From: Cytophagales bacterium CG12_big_fil_rev_8_21_14_0_65_40_12
GTDB taxonomy: Bacteria; Bacteroidota; Bacteroidia; Cytophagales; Cyclobacteriaceae
Direction of reading: 5' to 3'
NCBI GenBank assembly: GCA_002786855.1
Contig: PCUU01000059.1
Span: 17,956-81,955 of the forward strand
DNA length: 64,000 bases
Each line of letters opens with the position of its first letter. Within the stretch, counting starts at the first letter, position 1. Under the pieces are notes generated by a model. It was not told where the DNA came from and did no database searches. It was given only the letters and a program-made list of their open reading frames with translations. A program made the translations under genes and the position numbers. Shown piece after piece: positions 43,364 through 53,421 of the stretch.

Positions 43364-45814
43364 TCACTGCCCTTTCAATACTTCGAAAGTGCGTTCGATT
43401 TGATTCCCCTCATCGTCTATCACGGTTATTTTATGCAGTCCGGCCTGCGGTGAAACTTCCATAGTATGATTTCCTGAAGTCATTCCGAGGTATTGATTAT
43501 CTAAATGCCAGTACAAAGGTGTTTGAGATTTTCGGTGGGCGACTTCAAAAACAACCGCTTCGCGAAGCCCTTCTAAATTAGTGGGAATATAAAACTGAGC
43601 ATTTGGCGCAGGATACACCATGTCCATCACCTGCATATTCAATGTTTCGCCAAAGCAATCACTGCGCAAAGGCGGTAATTCTTGGTAAGTCGGATGTCTC
43701 TTTTTATAATATAAAGCCTGTTTTGGAGGCAGCACAAACCAATTCTTGGTGACCATTTCAGCAATTGGATAACAGTCTGAGTTAACACGATACTTTTCTG
43801 TTTTATCTAAGTGTACACGCTGATGAAAAGGGCTTGCAGGACTTTGCAATCCCGACTTTGGTATTAAAACTGTATCCACCTGAATTGAATACTGTGAAGC
43901 CAAATAGCCAGATTGCCCGTCTACTGGTGCATAAACCAATTCGGCCATGGGCGGATTGAACCATGTTGTTTCTGGGAGCATATCAAAAAGATCAAATAAA
44001 ATTGGTGCTGCTGCTTGAATGCCTGTGAGATTTGGTCGGCCTTCTCCATCGGCATTACCTACCCAAACCGCCACAACATATTCTGGCGTAATCCCAATGG
44101 CCCAGCCATCGCGATAGCCAAAACTGGTACCCGTTTTCCAAGCAATTTGCCTCGAACTCGAATACATTTTCCATGCGGCATCTTCGCCCGGACGATACAC
44201 TTCGAGCATCGCCTTAAAGGCAAACCAAATAGAAGCCGCACTCAATTGTTTGTTGTCATTGAGTTCGATGTTTTCTGTTTCATGTTGCTTAGAAAAGGCT
44301 TCGTCATTATTGACATTAAATAATGAGCTATAAACCTTAGGCTTCGAACCTCGAACATCAAGCTTGGGATTCGTATACTCGGCAAAGTCAAAATCGCCTT
44401 TGGCGTAGCGAGCTTTGGGTGGTCTTCCATTGAATTGCGTTAGCGTACGCGCCATTCCAGCGTAGATATTGGCTAAATCCCAAAGTGTTCCCTCAGAACC
44501 TCCTAAAATCAACGACAAACCATAATGATCGGCAGGTTGAGTCAAAGTAGTCATTCCCAGATCCCTTAATTTCTCATGAAAACGAGGATAACCATAGGCT
44601 TGCAGCATATTGACGGCTGGAATGTTCAATGACCTCGATAAAGCCATATCAGCAGGAACTGCACCGTCATATTCTCGGGTGTAATTCTTGGGAGCGAAAT
44701 TCTTGAAGTAAACGGGCACATCAGATAATAAGGATTTTGGAAGCATCAAACCATCATCGAGCATGGCAGCATAAAGCATTGGCTTAAGCAAACTCCCTGT
44801 ACTTCTTGGCGCTTGAATCACATCTACTTGTTGACCACTGTTGGGGCGATCTTGATCTAATACATTGCCAACATAAGCCATGACTTGATTTGACTTAACA
44901 TCTAAGATCAGTGCTGAAGCGTTGTCAATGCCGTCCAATTTCAACAATGCATTATGGTTCTTTAAAACTCGATCCACCCTGCGCTGTAAATTGGCATCAA
45001 TAGAACTATGAATGATAGTTTCCTCCTTCCCGTCTTTGATGGCCTTATCGATTAAATGCAAGGCTTGCATCGGGATGTCATTGGGCTTGGAAGGAATAGG
45101 CTCTTCTTTGGCCAAGGCTAAACTGGTTTGATCAAAGTAACCTTCGGCATAAAGTCGATCTAAAAGGCGGTTTCGTTTCGCTTTAAGCGGAGCAGTATTT
45201 CTACCCGGGTAAAGGAGACTCGGTTGATTAGGCAAAACGGCCAAAAGTGCTGCTTCCGCCCAACTTAACTCATGTGCCCTTCGACCAAAATAACGCAATG
45301 AAGCGGCTTCAATCCCAACCGTATTACCCCCAAATGGCGCATGTGAAGCATAAATCTTCAGGATTTCAGTCTTGGAGTACCGAAGCTCAAGTCGTGTAGC
45401 CAAAACCATTTCTATCAGCTTCTCGCGAAAACTTCTAGACTTTCCCTTTCTATACAGTCGGATGACTTGCATGCTGATGGTACTGCCTCCACTGACTACT
45501 TTTCTGGATTTGATATTTTGAACCATGGCCCTACCGAAAGCCATTGGGTCTACCCCAGGATGGGAATAGAAGTGCTGATCTTCGAAAAGAAGTAGGGCTT
45601 TTTTATACTTATCGGCTAGTGAATCTACTTGAGGAAAACGCCACTGCCCATCACTAGCAATTCTAGCGGAAAGCATTTCTCCATTAGACGCGTTGAGCAC
45701 AGTAGCGTAAGGATCATTGAAAAGGGTTTTTGGCAAACAGAAATAATATACCACCGACAGCGAAAGTGCAATCGCAGCTAAATAGTAGCGGTATTTAATG
45801 AGCTGTTTTTTCAT
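43364..45814 (-). CDS. pbpC: Penicillin-binding protein 1C
   Basis: An 816-residue bifunctional peptidoglycan synthase. An N-terminal membrane anchor (about 8-28) is followed by a family 51 glycosyltransferase (EDQHFYSHPGVDP near residue 80, then SGGSTISMQV), a transpeptidase domain with SLLK near residue 338 (SxxK), SLN and KTGTSFGYRDGWAIG near residue 570, and the PBP1C-specific C-terminal biPBP domain. All catalytic motifs are intact. It lies 116 bases downstream of the alpha-2-macroglobulin gene on the same strand, a pairing also known from Proteobacteria (yfhM-pbpC). Repeats occupy the gap. Confidence 0.96.
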   Translation of the reverse strand: MKKQLIKYRYYLAAIALSLSVVYYFCLPKTLFNDPYATVLNASNGEMLSARIASDGQWRFPQVDSLADKYKKALLLFEDQHFYSHPGVDPMAFGRAMVQNIKSRKVVSGGSTISMQVIRLYRKGKSRSFREKLIEMVLATRLELRYSKTEILKIYASHAPFGGNTVGIEAASLRYFGRRAHELSWAEAALLAVLPNQPSLLYPGRNTAPLKAKRNRLLDRLYAEGYFDQTSLALAKEEPIPSKPNDIPMQALHLIDKAIKDGKEETIIHSSIDANLQRRVDRVLKNHNALLKLDGIDNASALILDVKSNQVMAYVGNVLDQDRPNSGQQVDVIQAPRSTGSLLKPMLYAAMLDDGLMLPKSLLSDVPVYFKNFAPKNYTREYDGAVPADMALSRSLNIPAVNMLQAYGYPRFHEKLRDLGMTTLTQPADHYGLSLILGGSEGTLWDLANIYAGMARTLTQFNGRPPKARYAKGDFDFAEYTNPKLDVRGSKPKVYSSLFNVNNDEAFSKQHETENIELNDNKQLSAASIWFAFKAMLEVYRPGEDAAWKMYSSSRQIAWKTGTSFGYRDGWAIGITPEYVVAVWVGNADGEGRPNLTGIQAAAPILFDLFDMLPETTWFNPPMAELVYAPVDGQSGYLASQYSIQVDTVLIPKSGLQSPASPFHQRVHLDKTEKYRVNSDCYPIAEMVTKNWFVLPPKQALYYKKRHPTYQELPPLRSDCFGETLNMQVMDMVYPAPNAQFYIPTNLEGLREAVVFEVAHRKSQTPLYWHLDNQYLGMTSGNHTMEVSPQAGLHKITVIDDEGNQIERTFEVLKGQ

Positions 45815-45856
45815 TTCAATTTCTAATGTATAGTGGGCAAACCCATTTTCTTACGG

Positions 45857-45916
45857 ATACTGAAACAAGTTCAGTATGACTGCAAGACCTTACAGGTTTC
45901 AAAAACCTGCAAGGTC
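45857..45916. repeat. Two intergenic palindromes between the macroglobulin and pbpC genes
   Basis: ATACTGAA / TTCAGTAT (45857-45877, 5-base loop) and GACCTTACAGGTTT / AAACCTGCAAGGTC (45886-45916, one mismatch, 3-base loop). Neither has a T-run on the minus strand, so neither is a good terminator. Both resemble short palindromes that recur between genes in Bacteroidota genomes. Confidence 0.6.
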
Positions 45917-45930
45917 TCAGTACTACCTAC

Positions 45931-48900
45931 TTAATTCACTCTTTCAACAAATACCCATTGACCTGGAATTCGGGCGTTCACTGTATTGTCATACATGGCT
46001 TCCACATTGACGGATGGCAGGTAAAACTTGCCTGAATAAGTAGCATTGAGTGCAAGTCTAAACACTTTTCTTTCATTCGGCTTTAGGTCGAAATAGGTAT
46101 AAACTCTATCATCACGAGTGTCTTGATAATCGAAATTATTGACAGTTGTAGCTCCCGGAATTTCATTTAAACGATCATTCAAAATCTCCCAACCTGACGG
46201 GAAAATTTGGCTCAAAGCGAGGTCTTTATAAACTCCTTTCGTGCCGGGGTTAAAAACACTCACTTCAGCAAAGAAATCTGAGCCTTGGCTTAAGTTACGA
46301 GGGTCAATTCTGCCTCCTTCTCTGTCTGTGTAGCTAATCGTCACCTGTAATCCCGAAGAAGCCGCAGTTTCTTCCCCCGCTAAAGGCTGACCTGTCTTGA
46401 TGATTCTAGCAAAGAGAATTCCTTCTCCATTATTACTGACTTTCACCTTACCTCCTTCTGCGCCTTCTACCGGAATTTCAATCGACCTCAGTGGCTTCGC
46501 TGTTCTCAACTCTTCCGACTTACTTGAATTCAAAGTATAGTTGGCTTCAAGTCCCTTCGAGGTTTGCCCAACGCCAGAAAACTTGATCAGCGAGAGGAGC
46601 GCATAAGCTGTAGTTTGGGTGCTTAACCAACGATCTTCACTTAGATTTTCAGCAATATCTCGCAATAGATTCAGTCCTTCATTTTGCATTTTCAACAAAC
46701 CGAGCGTTTCCAAAATCATGGCATTATCACGGGTTTGCGATCCGTAGTAATAGTAATTTGACTTCCTAGCTGATGCTGTAGGTGCTGCCGCAATCAATTC
46801 TTTGGCCACGCTTGCCTTGCCAGAAACGGCATATGCCGCTGCTAATCTCCATTTCGCTTCCAAAGAAAGTGCATTGTCTTCTCTCAATCGGTTCATCGCC
46901 CCGAGTTCTGGGCTTTGCGCCAAAGCCAAGGTATATAGTCTGTAAGCCTGAACGAGATCATCATCATAATCCCCATTCCTTGCCCAGCTTCTGGCCCTTT
47001 TACTTTGATAGGCTTTCCATTTTCTGAACAGATTAGAAGGTATATTATAGCCTTTGTCCTTCGCCTCTAAAAGGAAATGACCGGCATAGTTCGTTCCCCA
47101 GTCATTATCATCACTTTGACCCGGCCAATAGGCAAAACCTCCTTCAGAAGTCTGGAACTTCGTGATTCTATCAATGGCAGCTTTGATGTTATTCTCAATG
47201 CGTGATTTTCTCTCCGTAGAAAGATCTATAATATCAGCCAAGAACAATTGAGGAAAGACACTCGAAGTGGTTTGCTCAATACAGCCATGAGGATAGCCAA
47301 TCAAGTAGTTTAAACGTCTGCCTAAATTGATAGGAGGAATAACAGACAATTCTAATTGTGCTGTATTGGTGCCCGCCATTCCCACTTGGTCAAAAGATTG
47401 ATCCCAAGTTTCGCCTGCCTGAATGGCCTTCGCGATTACATCTGTAGCTGGCGGATTCGGGCTTCTGACATCAATTTCGACTTCATAAGTAGCCCTTTCT
47501 TTTCCAGATTCGGCTATGATTTGAATCTTGCCAATCCCTAAAGTTTCAGATACCAAAAGTTCAAAATCTATGATCTGATCTCCGATTTGATTGAAAGTAA
47601 GTTGCTTGGTTGCCACACCATCTACAGCGATTTTGTCGTTGCCTTTGATGGTGACCTTAACGTCTTTAACGCTTGATTCCAGCGCAAAAACACTCACAGG
47701 TAACTTCACTTTTTCACCTGGGCCCAAAACTCTCGGTAAAGTGCCTAATACCATTAATGGCTTTCGAACTGGAGTTGCTTTTTCAGCTTTACCATAAGCA
47801 CCGTCTTTTCCAGCGATCACCATAGTTCGAACCGATCCTACATAATTCGGCATGTTGAATTTATGGGTTGCGGTTTTGCCCGCTTCTAACTTAAATGGCC
47901 CCAAATGCTTTACAACAGGCTTGAATCTGTTTGCCTTAGCATTTTCTGGTTTAGCATTGGTTCCATCCCCACCCAAAGCCAATAGCCGAGTGAGTTCTCC
48001 GCTAAAAGCACCCGTAACATCATCGTACAAATCCCAAGTTTTAACACCTAATGCCTGACGAGCATAAAAATCATTCCATGGGTCTGGAGTCGCAAAACGC
48101 GTAATATCGAGCAAACCTTCGTCTACAACCGCAATGGTATAGGTCATGGCGCGGCCATTTTTCTCAGTTACTTTTAGATTCACCTCTGACTCTGGTTCGA
48201 GCACATCGGCAATGGTTAATTCTGGATTAAGCTTGGTATTTGGATTCGCAACATTGATAGGAACCACCCCATATAACCTGATAGGCAAGTCATTTTTTGT
48301 TTGCGCATGAGGCTGAAGCAAAGTAGTGTTGATATAGGCATTTGGCACCATGTCTTCGGTGGTTTCGAACTCAAAATCAGTTTTGCCATTACCAGTTTCT
48401 ACCCAATAAGAGGCAACCACTTTTGTTCCATTTTCTATACTCACCAAAGCCCTTCCCTTGGCCTTAGAAGGAATATTGATCTTCACCTTCTCACCAATAT
48501 TATAGCTTTCCTTATCCGTAGAAAAAGATAATAATGAAGCTCCTCCAGGACGATTACTGTCCTCTGCCCAACCCGGCCAATCAAAATAGGTAATCGAGCC
48601 CGCAGAATGTTTCGACAATGGATCAATCACCCTGATGTAATAGCGGCCCCAATCGCGATTAGGAATATTGACCGTGACACTGGCCTTTCCGTTCACAGTA
48701 CTTACTTGCTGAGTAGAAAATGGACGGTTATAAGTGTTACCAACATAATTAGCCAAATAGTCATCACCACTATCCCACCACCAGCGCCATTCTAATTTGT
48801 AAACTTCGAATTGAAGATTCTTGCGATCGATAGGCTTACCATTGGCATCTACTGAAACAATATTGATTCGTTGATCCTTTTCGGTAACCAACTGGCCTCT

Positions 48901-51477
48901 TCGATCTGCTTCTGGGGTTTGAATCCCTACAAACGAAGTGTACGGATAATAAGGAATACTAAATTGATCAATACTAAAATCACCTCCTGGCTCGTAAACC
49001 TTCCCACTGAAAGTGGCCATTAATGCCCCCGGAGCATTGGCTTCGGTGCTCAATTTTATATCGACATCGGCATGGCCAGATTCGTCAATTTTCCCAGAAA
49101 AAACACGAGTAGGTTCTTTGTAGAAGTTCTTTGCTTTATCGTCAAAAGAGTATTTTGGGAAGTCTGGGAAAGTGGTTTTTGTAGGATAAAGTGATAGATC
49201 AAAATCAGCTTTTAGCGATCTGGCTGGAGCTCCGGTGAGCCACTTTACATTCAAGTTTCCTTTTAAAGAAGAAGTACCTGCCAAAATCCGCTCTACCCCA
49301 AAATCTAGGTTGATCTTCAATCGGTTGGGTTTTACCGTCTCTATTTTGATTCGTTTGGTAAATTCCGAACCTCCTACTGTTACTTTGGCTGTCCAGTTAC
49401 CCGTTGGGTCAGTGTCTAAGGTTTTTGTGGTGAAATCGTAAAAACCATCCACCGACTTATTACTCACAATTCTCTGCTTGGTATTGCCAGAAGGATCTAT
49501 CAGTTCGAAAACAACGGGGTGGTCTTCGGGAAGGTTATCGTCTTTGTCTTCTAAAATGAAATTGAGGAAAATATCATCTCCAGGTCGCCAAACGCCTCTT
49601 TCTCCATACATAAAGCCTTTCAAACCTCGCTCCACTCTGATTCCTGCCGTATTGAAATTTGTCATGGAAAGAGAAAGCCCATCTTGTAATTTCAGATAGC
49701 CCGTTTCAGCCCCTCTTCTCGCGATGAGCAGAAATGGTTTTCTATCCAAATCAGTCTCAATTTTACCTTGCCCATCTGAGGTTAAGCTGGCAACAACATC
49801 TTCTTGAAAATCATAAATATCTACCTGAACACCCGAAATTGGGTTGGTAGTTTTAAGGTCGGTTACAAATGCCGTTAGCTTTCTGTCATTCCCCAACTTG
49901 GCAATCAACCCCAAATCAGAAGCCAATACATTGCGACTTACGGTCCTTTGTCTGCCCGCATAATAAGAATCGCTACAAGGATTTTCGCGCTCTTCCCAAT
50001 TGTAGCCCCTGCCATAATTGTAGTTGTAGTAGCTATCATATTCACCATTGTCACCTGCATCGAACTCCGCCCAATTATCTTCTTCAATTTGGCCAGTCAA
50101 AGGTTTTTCTTCCAAAGGCGTACCACAACCATAAAGTGAATAGGCCCTTTTAAAACCAATGCGCACCTGATAAATAGCACCTGGTTCTGTATTCATCATT
50201 TCTGCCAAATCCAAGGTAAAGCGATTCCATTTGCCCAAATCGAAAACTCCAGATTCGTTTAAAGTGATCTTCTTTTGAATGATAGGACGACCCACTCTTC
50301 GCAGCTGTTCGTCTCCACTCATATTATTGACTTGAAGAAACTGAAATACGTTCTTTTCAAAGATTTTAATGACTGTGACATCAACAGCCGAAAGATTCAC
50401 CGCTTCAAAAGGAAAAATCAAACCATCAGTGCTCGGTAGGATCGTGCCCTTTCCAACTAATTTTACTTGCGGTTTGATTTGCTCGAAAGTGACAGAACCT
50501 TCGAAACCATTTTTCATTTTGAAATCCAGTAGGTTGCGGATGCCAGGATATACATTCAAAAGTTTAACCCCTGCATTGTTAGCCGACACATAGGCCTTCA
50601 CATTATTGCCCTGAATATCGAATCGAATATTACTCTCCCCTTCCACCGTAATCAATCCATTCAAATCTTGATCTGGTTTAAGTGGGTCCGAAAAACTTAC
50701 TTGCACATATGGATCTCCTGACTTTACTACCTTAGTTTCTAGCACCTCAAAATCGCCCAAAGCAGCAACAGGTACTACCGAATTTGCATTTCTATCCGCT
50801 CCCAAGACTGCACCATTCACCTTGATCTCTACTTCTGAGGCTGTTTCTTTGCGTTCTACTCCGCTTACTTTAAACCTGTGAGCTGTTCCGTTTACTCTAT
50901 CTATTTCCCAAACTACCTTGAGGTCAGAACCCAGCTGAATAAAATTGGATGCCTTTACTACTTGCACAGAATCGGCATAATCAGCAGTAAAAAATTGACC
51001 TTCGATGACCTGCTTTCTCATCGCATCGCTGGCATCACTGGCTATGCGTTCTATTTCGACATCAAAATTCTGAGCGATGGTTTCGAAGCCAAAGGCAAAA
51101 GTCTTGTACTTATCGTCCACTTGCATTAAGCCTGCTAGGTTTAGCTTTCCGTTGTAAACCACTCCTTGCTTCAATGGGCTTTTGGGCTGAAATTCAATCA
51201 CACGATTGGTCACCCATCTGCCTTCTCCCGAAATGCTCGGATTGAATTGAAAAAGCCCTGAGGGATCTTTCATCTGTCCTTCGTATGGCGATGCCAATTG
51301 AATGGTAATGGCGGATCGGGTAGAAACTTTACCAGAAGTATAAGTACTTATATACTCGGTAAAATCTTCATCAGCTTTTTGATTGAGTTGATTGATTGAG
51401 GATTTCTTATCCCCACAAGAGGCAATAAGAAATAGGCATAGCATGGCAGCCAAGGCGGATTTTTTGGACGTCAACAT
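45931..51477 (-). CDS. Bacterial alpha-2-macroglobulin lipoprotein
   Basis: An 1848-residue lipoprotein (lipobox IASC near residue 21). Successive macroglobulin-type beta domains run to about residue 1300, including the bait region and a long tyrosine-rich insertion near residues 490-520 (DNGEYDSYYNYNYGRGYNWEE). The thioester motif CIEQ has its Cys at residue 1399 in YPHGCIEQTTSS, followed by the alpha/alpha-toroid thioester domain. These proteins trap foreign proteases in the periplasm and are thought to guard against peptidoglycan damage together with PBP1C, whose gene follows. The length is at the upper end for the family. The intact thioester indicates a functional protease trap. Confidence 0.95.
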   Translation of the reverse strand: MLTSKKSALAAMLCLFLIASCGDKKSSINQLNQKADEDFTEYISTYTSGKVSTRSAITIQLASPYEGQMKDPSGLFQFNPSISGEGRWVTNRVIEFQPKSPLKQGVVYNGKLNLAGLMQVDDKYKTFAFGFETIAQNFDVEIERIASDASDAMRKQVIEGQFFTADYADSVQVVKASNFIQLGSDLKVVWEIDRVNGTAHRFKVSGVERKETASEVEIKVNGAVLGADRNANSVVPVAALGDFEVLETKVVKSGDPYVQVSFSDPLKPDQDLNGLITVEGESNIRFDIQGNNVKAYVSANNAGVKLLNVYPGIRNLLDFKMKNGFEGSVTFEQIKPQVKLVGKGTILPSTDGLIFPFEAVNLSAVDVTVIKIFEKNVFQFLQVNNMSGDEQLRRVGRPIIQKKITLNESGVFDLGKWNRFTLDLAEMMNTEPGAIYQVRIGFKRAYSLYGCGTPLEEKPLTGQIEEDNWAEFDAGDNGEYDSYYNYNYGRGYNWEERENPCSDSYYAGRQRTVSRNVLASDLGLIAKLGNDRKLTAFVTDLKTTNPISGVQVDIYDFQEDVVASLTSDGQGKIETDLDRKPFLLIARRGAETGYLKLQDGLSLSMTNFNTAGIRVERGLKGFMYGERGVWRPGDDIFLNFILEDKDDNLPEDHPVVFELIDPSGNTKQRIVSNKSVDGFYDFTTKTLDTDPTGNWTAKVTVGGSEFTKRIKIETVKPNRLKINLDFGVERILAGTSSLKGNLNVKWLTGAPARSLKADFDLSLYPTKTTFPDFPKYSFDDKAKNFYKEPTRVFSGKIDESGHADVDIKLSTEANAPGALMATFSGKVYEPGGDFSIDQFSIPYYPYTSFVGIQTPEADRRGQLVTEKDQRINIVSVDANGKPIDRKNLQFEVYKLEWRWWWDSGDDYLANYVGNTYNRPFSTQQVSTVNGKASVTVNIPNRDWGRYYIRVIDPLSKHSAGSITYFDWPGWAEDSNRPGGASLLSFSTDKESYNIGEKVKINIPSKAKGRALVSIENGTKVVASYWVETGNGKTDFEFETTEDMVPNAYINTTLLQPHAQTKNDLPIRLYGVVPINVANPNTKLNPELTIADVLEPESEVNLKVTEKNGRAMTYTIAVVDEGLLDITRFATPDPWNDFYARQALGVKTWDLYDDVTGAFSGELTRLLALGGDGTNAKPENAKANRFKPVVKHLGPFKLEAGKTATHKFNMPNYVGSVRTMVIAGKDGAYGKAEKATPVRKPLMVLGTLPRVLGPGEKVKLPVSVFALESSVKDVKVTIKGNDKIAVDGVATKQLTFNQIGDQIIDFELLVSETLGIGKIQIIAESGKERATYEVEIDVRSPNPPATDVIAKAIQAGETWDQSFDQVGMAGTNTAQLELSVIPPINLGRRLNYLIGYPHGCIEQTTSSVFPQLFLADIIDLSTERKSRIENNIKAAIDRITKFQTSEGGFAYWPGQSDDNDWGTNYAGHFLLEAKDKGYNIPSNLFRKWKAYQSKRARSWARNGDYDDDLVQAYRLYTLALAQSPELGAMNRLREDNALSLEAKWRLAAAYAVSGKASVAKELIAAAPTASARKSNYYYYGSQTRDNAMILETLGLLKMQNEGLNLLRDIAENLSEDRWLSTQTTAYALLSLIKFSGVGQTSKGLEANYTLNSSKSEELRTAKPLRSIEIPVEGAEGGKVKVSNNGEGILFARIIKTGQPLAGEETAASSGLQVTISYTDREGGRIDPRNLSQGSDFFAEVSVFNPGTKGVYKDLALSQIFPSGWEILNDRLNEIPGATTVNNFDYQDTRDDRVYTYFDLKPNERKVFRLALNATYSGKFYLPSVNVEAMYDNTVNARIPGQWVFVERVN

Positions 51478-51718
51478 CGGAAATAAATTTTAGTGTAATT
51501 AGACGGAACGCTGATGGTTCAATATAAAAATAACCGCTCCGAATCAATAACTATAAAAGCCTTTTTTATTGCCTTTGAATTAAAAAAAGATATCTCTTTT
51601 TTTGCGCTTTTTGCCGCTCTTCCGAATTGAAAACGAAATAAAACCCGTCTCATCCCTAATCACTTTTTGAATGGCTAAAAAATCTCTAAATTTCTTTCCT
51701 CTAAACACATCGACAATC

Positions 51719-52177
51719 ATGAAAGCACAGAAATTATTCATCGCACTTCTTTTTTTGGGATTTGGAACACAAGCCTTTTCGCAGCATGTGTACCCCGAAG
51801 TGATCGACAATTGCTATTTAGATCAATTTATTTTTGAATCAGACTCTACCATCGCCAAACTTGATAAAGACAAAATCATCGAAGTAATTACTACAGGGTG
51901 GGACGAAAAAACGCTGAAAAGTGCCGAAGGCGTTTTAAGCTTACAGGTTTTGGTAAATAATCGAGGCGCATCGTGCTTGATGAGTATTCAGAACGAGACG
52001 AACATGAAAACCAAAAAAATGAATTTGACCGAAACCATCAACGACAACCTAAAATGGCCAAGAATGCCTCAAAAAGTTTCGGTGATCATGGTTTTGACCT
52101 TCGACAAAGGTAAAATTGATCTGAAGCGACTAGGCACAAAGGATAAAAAGAGCTTGATAGCACTTGATCATCAATGA
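51719..52177 (+). CDS. Small exported protein, TonB-C-terminal-like
   Basis: 152 residues. The start is set at the ATG at 51719 because it opens a signal peptide (KLFIALLFLGFGTQAFSQ); the frame extends upstream to 51671 without meaning. After the signal comes a mixed alpha/beta stretch in which VLSLQVLVNNRGASCLMSIQNET and NLKWPRMPQKVSVIMVLTF loosely resemble TonB C-terminal-like domains found in many small Bacteroidota exported proteins. Function is unknown. The 241-base gap before it also holds the start region of the divergent macroglobulin gene. Confidence 0.65.
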   Translation: MKAQKLFIALLFLGFGTQAFSQHVYPEVIDNCYLDQFIFESDSTIAKLDKDKIIEVITTGWDEKTLKSAEGVLSLQVLVNNRGASCLMSIQNETNMKTKKMNLTETINDNLKWPRMPQKVSVIMVLTFDKGKIDLKRLGTKDKKSLIALDHQ

Positions 52178-52261
52178 ACCAAAGATCAATCATGCGTTAA
52201 TTTTTAGCGCATAATCCATTTTTAAGCCTCCTCCTTTTCCGAATTCATATATATTTGTCGA

Positions 52262-53404
52262 ATGCACGATTTATCGATTCTATCCTACATTGTTTGGGAT
52301 CCCATGAAAGAAATCATCAAAGGGATTCAGCCACCAGTTTGGTACAGTGTTCTCTTTGCCTTGGGTTTTATTATAGGCTATCAAATCATGGTTTATATTT
52401 TCAAAAAGGAAAACAAAGATCCACTGAATGTAGATACGCTTACTGTGCACATGGTTTTGGCCACAATCATTGGAGCGCGATTGGGCCATTTGGTGTTTTA
52501 TGAACCAGATCGTTTCCTGGCCGATCCATTGATGTTTTTCAGGACTTGGGAAGGCGGTTTAGCCAGCCATGGCGCTGCATTCGGAATACTTTTCGCGCTG
52601 TTTTTGTACCGCAGTTATTTCGTCACCGCTCGATTCTGGCCACCTAAAATTCATTTCAAGAAACAAAAAAGAGCAGGCCAGAGCTACCTTTGGATTGTCG
52701 ATAGAATTGTAATTACAGTGGCCTTGGCGGCAGTTTTTATCCGTTTAGGGAATTTCGTTAACTCAGAAATTATTGGAAAACCTACAGAAACCGATTATGG
52801 TGTGGTATTCGGTAGGATTGGAGAAGAATATGTTGCTGAAGGAATTGCGGGAATCGAAAGTGCCGAAGCTTCAAAAGGAACTAGCACTGAACGACCAATG
52901 TCTGGCATTGTCCCTGTAGACTTAAAGGTTACTTTTTCTGGAGTAAGCACCACCGAAGAAGAAGTAAGGGCAAAACTTACCAATCAAGTGAAATCTCAGC
53001 TGGTCCGCTATCCTGTAAATGAGCACTACAGAGAACCCAAAGGCATTCCTCTGAACTACGAATTGACCACCGAAAACAGACTTTGGGTAGCCACCATCCA
53101 TACTTATGGAATTGCCCGCCATCCCGCTCAACTTTATGAGTCGGCCACCAACTTGATTCTGTTCTTCTTGCTATTGGCCCTTTGGCTCAAATACAAGGAA
53201 AAGACGCCAGAGGGGCTTTTATTGGGTATCTTTTTAATCTGGGTGTTTGGCTTTAGGTTCTTTCACGAAACCTTCAAAGAGAATCAAGTTGCATTTGAAG
53301 ATGATATGGCCTACAATATGGGGCAACTTTTAAGCATCCCGCTCGTTCTTTTGGGCATTTTCATATTGATCAGGCTTGTTGTTTTAAAGGGCAAAAAGGC
53401 CTAA
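52262..53404 (+). CDS. lgt: Prolipoprotein diacylglyceryl transferase
   Basis: A 380-residue inner-membrane enzyme that attaches diacylglycerol to the lipobox Cys of prolipoproteins. The Lgt signature is IRLGNFVNSEIIGKPT near residue 160, and the C-terminal RHPAQLYES with FRFFHETFKENQ is clear. It is about 100 residues longer than E. coli Lgt, with an extra soluble segment between the signature and RHPAQLYES (residues about 180-285). Several of its clients are encoded in this window (macroglobulin, SGNH hydrolase, FISUMP lipoprotein). The outer-membrane protein gene at 53422 follows with a 17-base gap. Confidence 0.94.
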   Translation: MHDLSILSYIVWDPMKEIIKGIQPPVWYSVLFALGFIIGYQIMVYIFKKENKDPLNVDTLTVHMVLATIIGARLGHLVFYEPDRFLADPLMFFRTWEGGLASHGAAFGILFALFLYRSYFVTARFWPPKIHFKKQKRAGQSYLWIVDRIVITVALAAVFIRLGNFVNSEIIGKPTETDYGVVFGRIGEEYVAEGIAGIESAEASKGTSTERPMSGIVPVDLKVTFSGVSTTEEEVRAKLTNQVKSQLVRYPVNEHYREPKGIPLNYELTTENRLWVATIHTYGIARHPAQLYESATNLILFFLLLALWLKYKEKTPEGLLLGIFLIWVFGFRFFHETFKENQVAFEDDMAYNMGQLLSIPLVLLGIFILIRLVVLKGKKA

Positions 53405-53421
53405 ATCTAAAAATTAAGAGT

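Noticed and set aside
45886..45916. Terminator for the macroglobulin gene
   Set aside because: The stem is good, but no T-run follows on the minus strand, and the sequence resembles a dispersed palindrome. It is listed as a repeat.
51671..51718. Upstream start for the small exported protein
   Set aside because: The signal peptide begins at 51719, and the extension adds a non-signal stretch before it.
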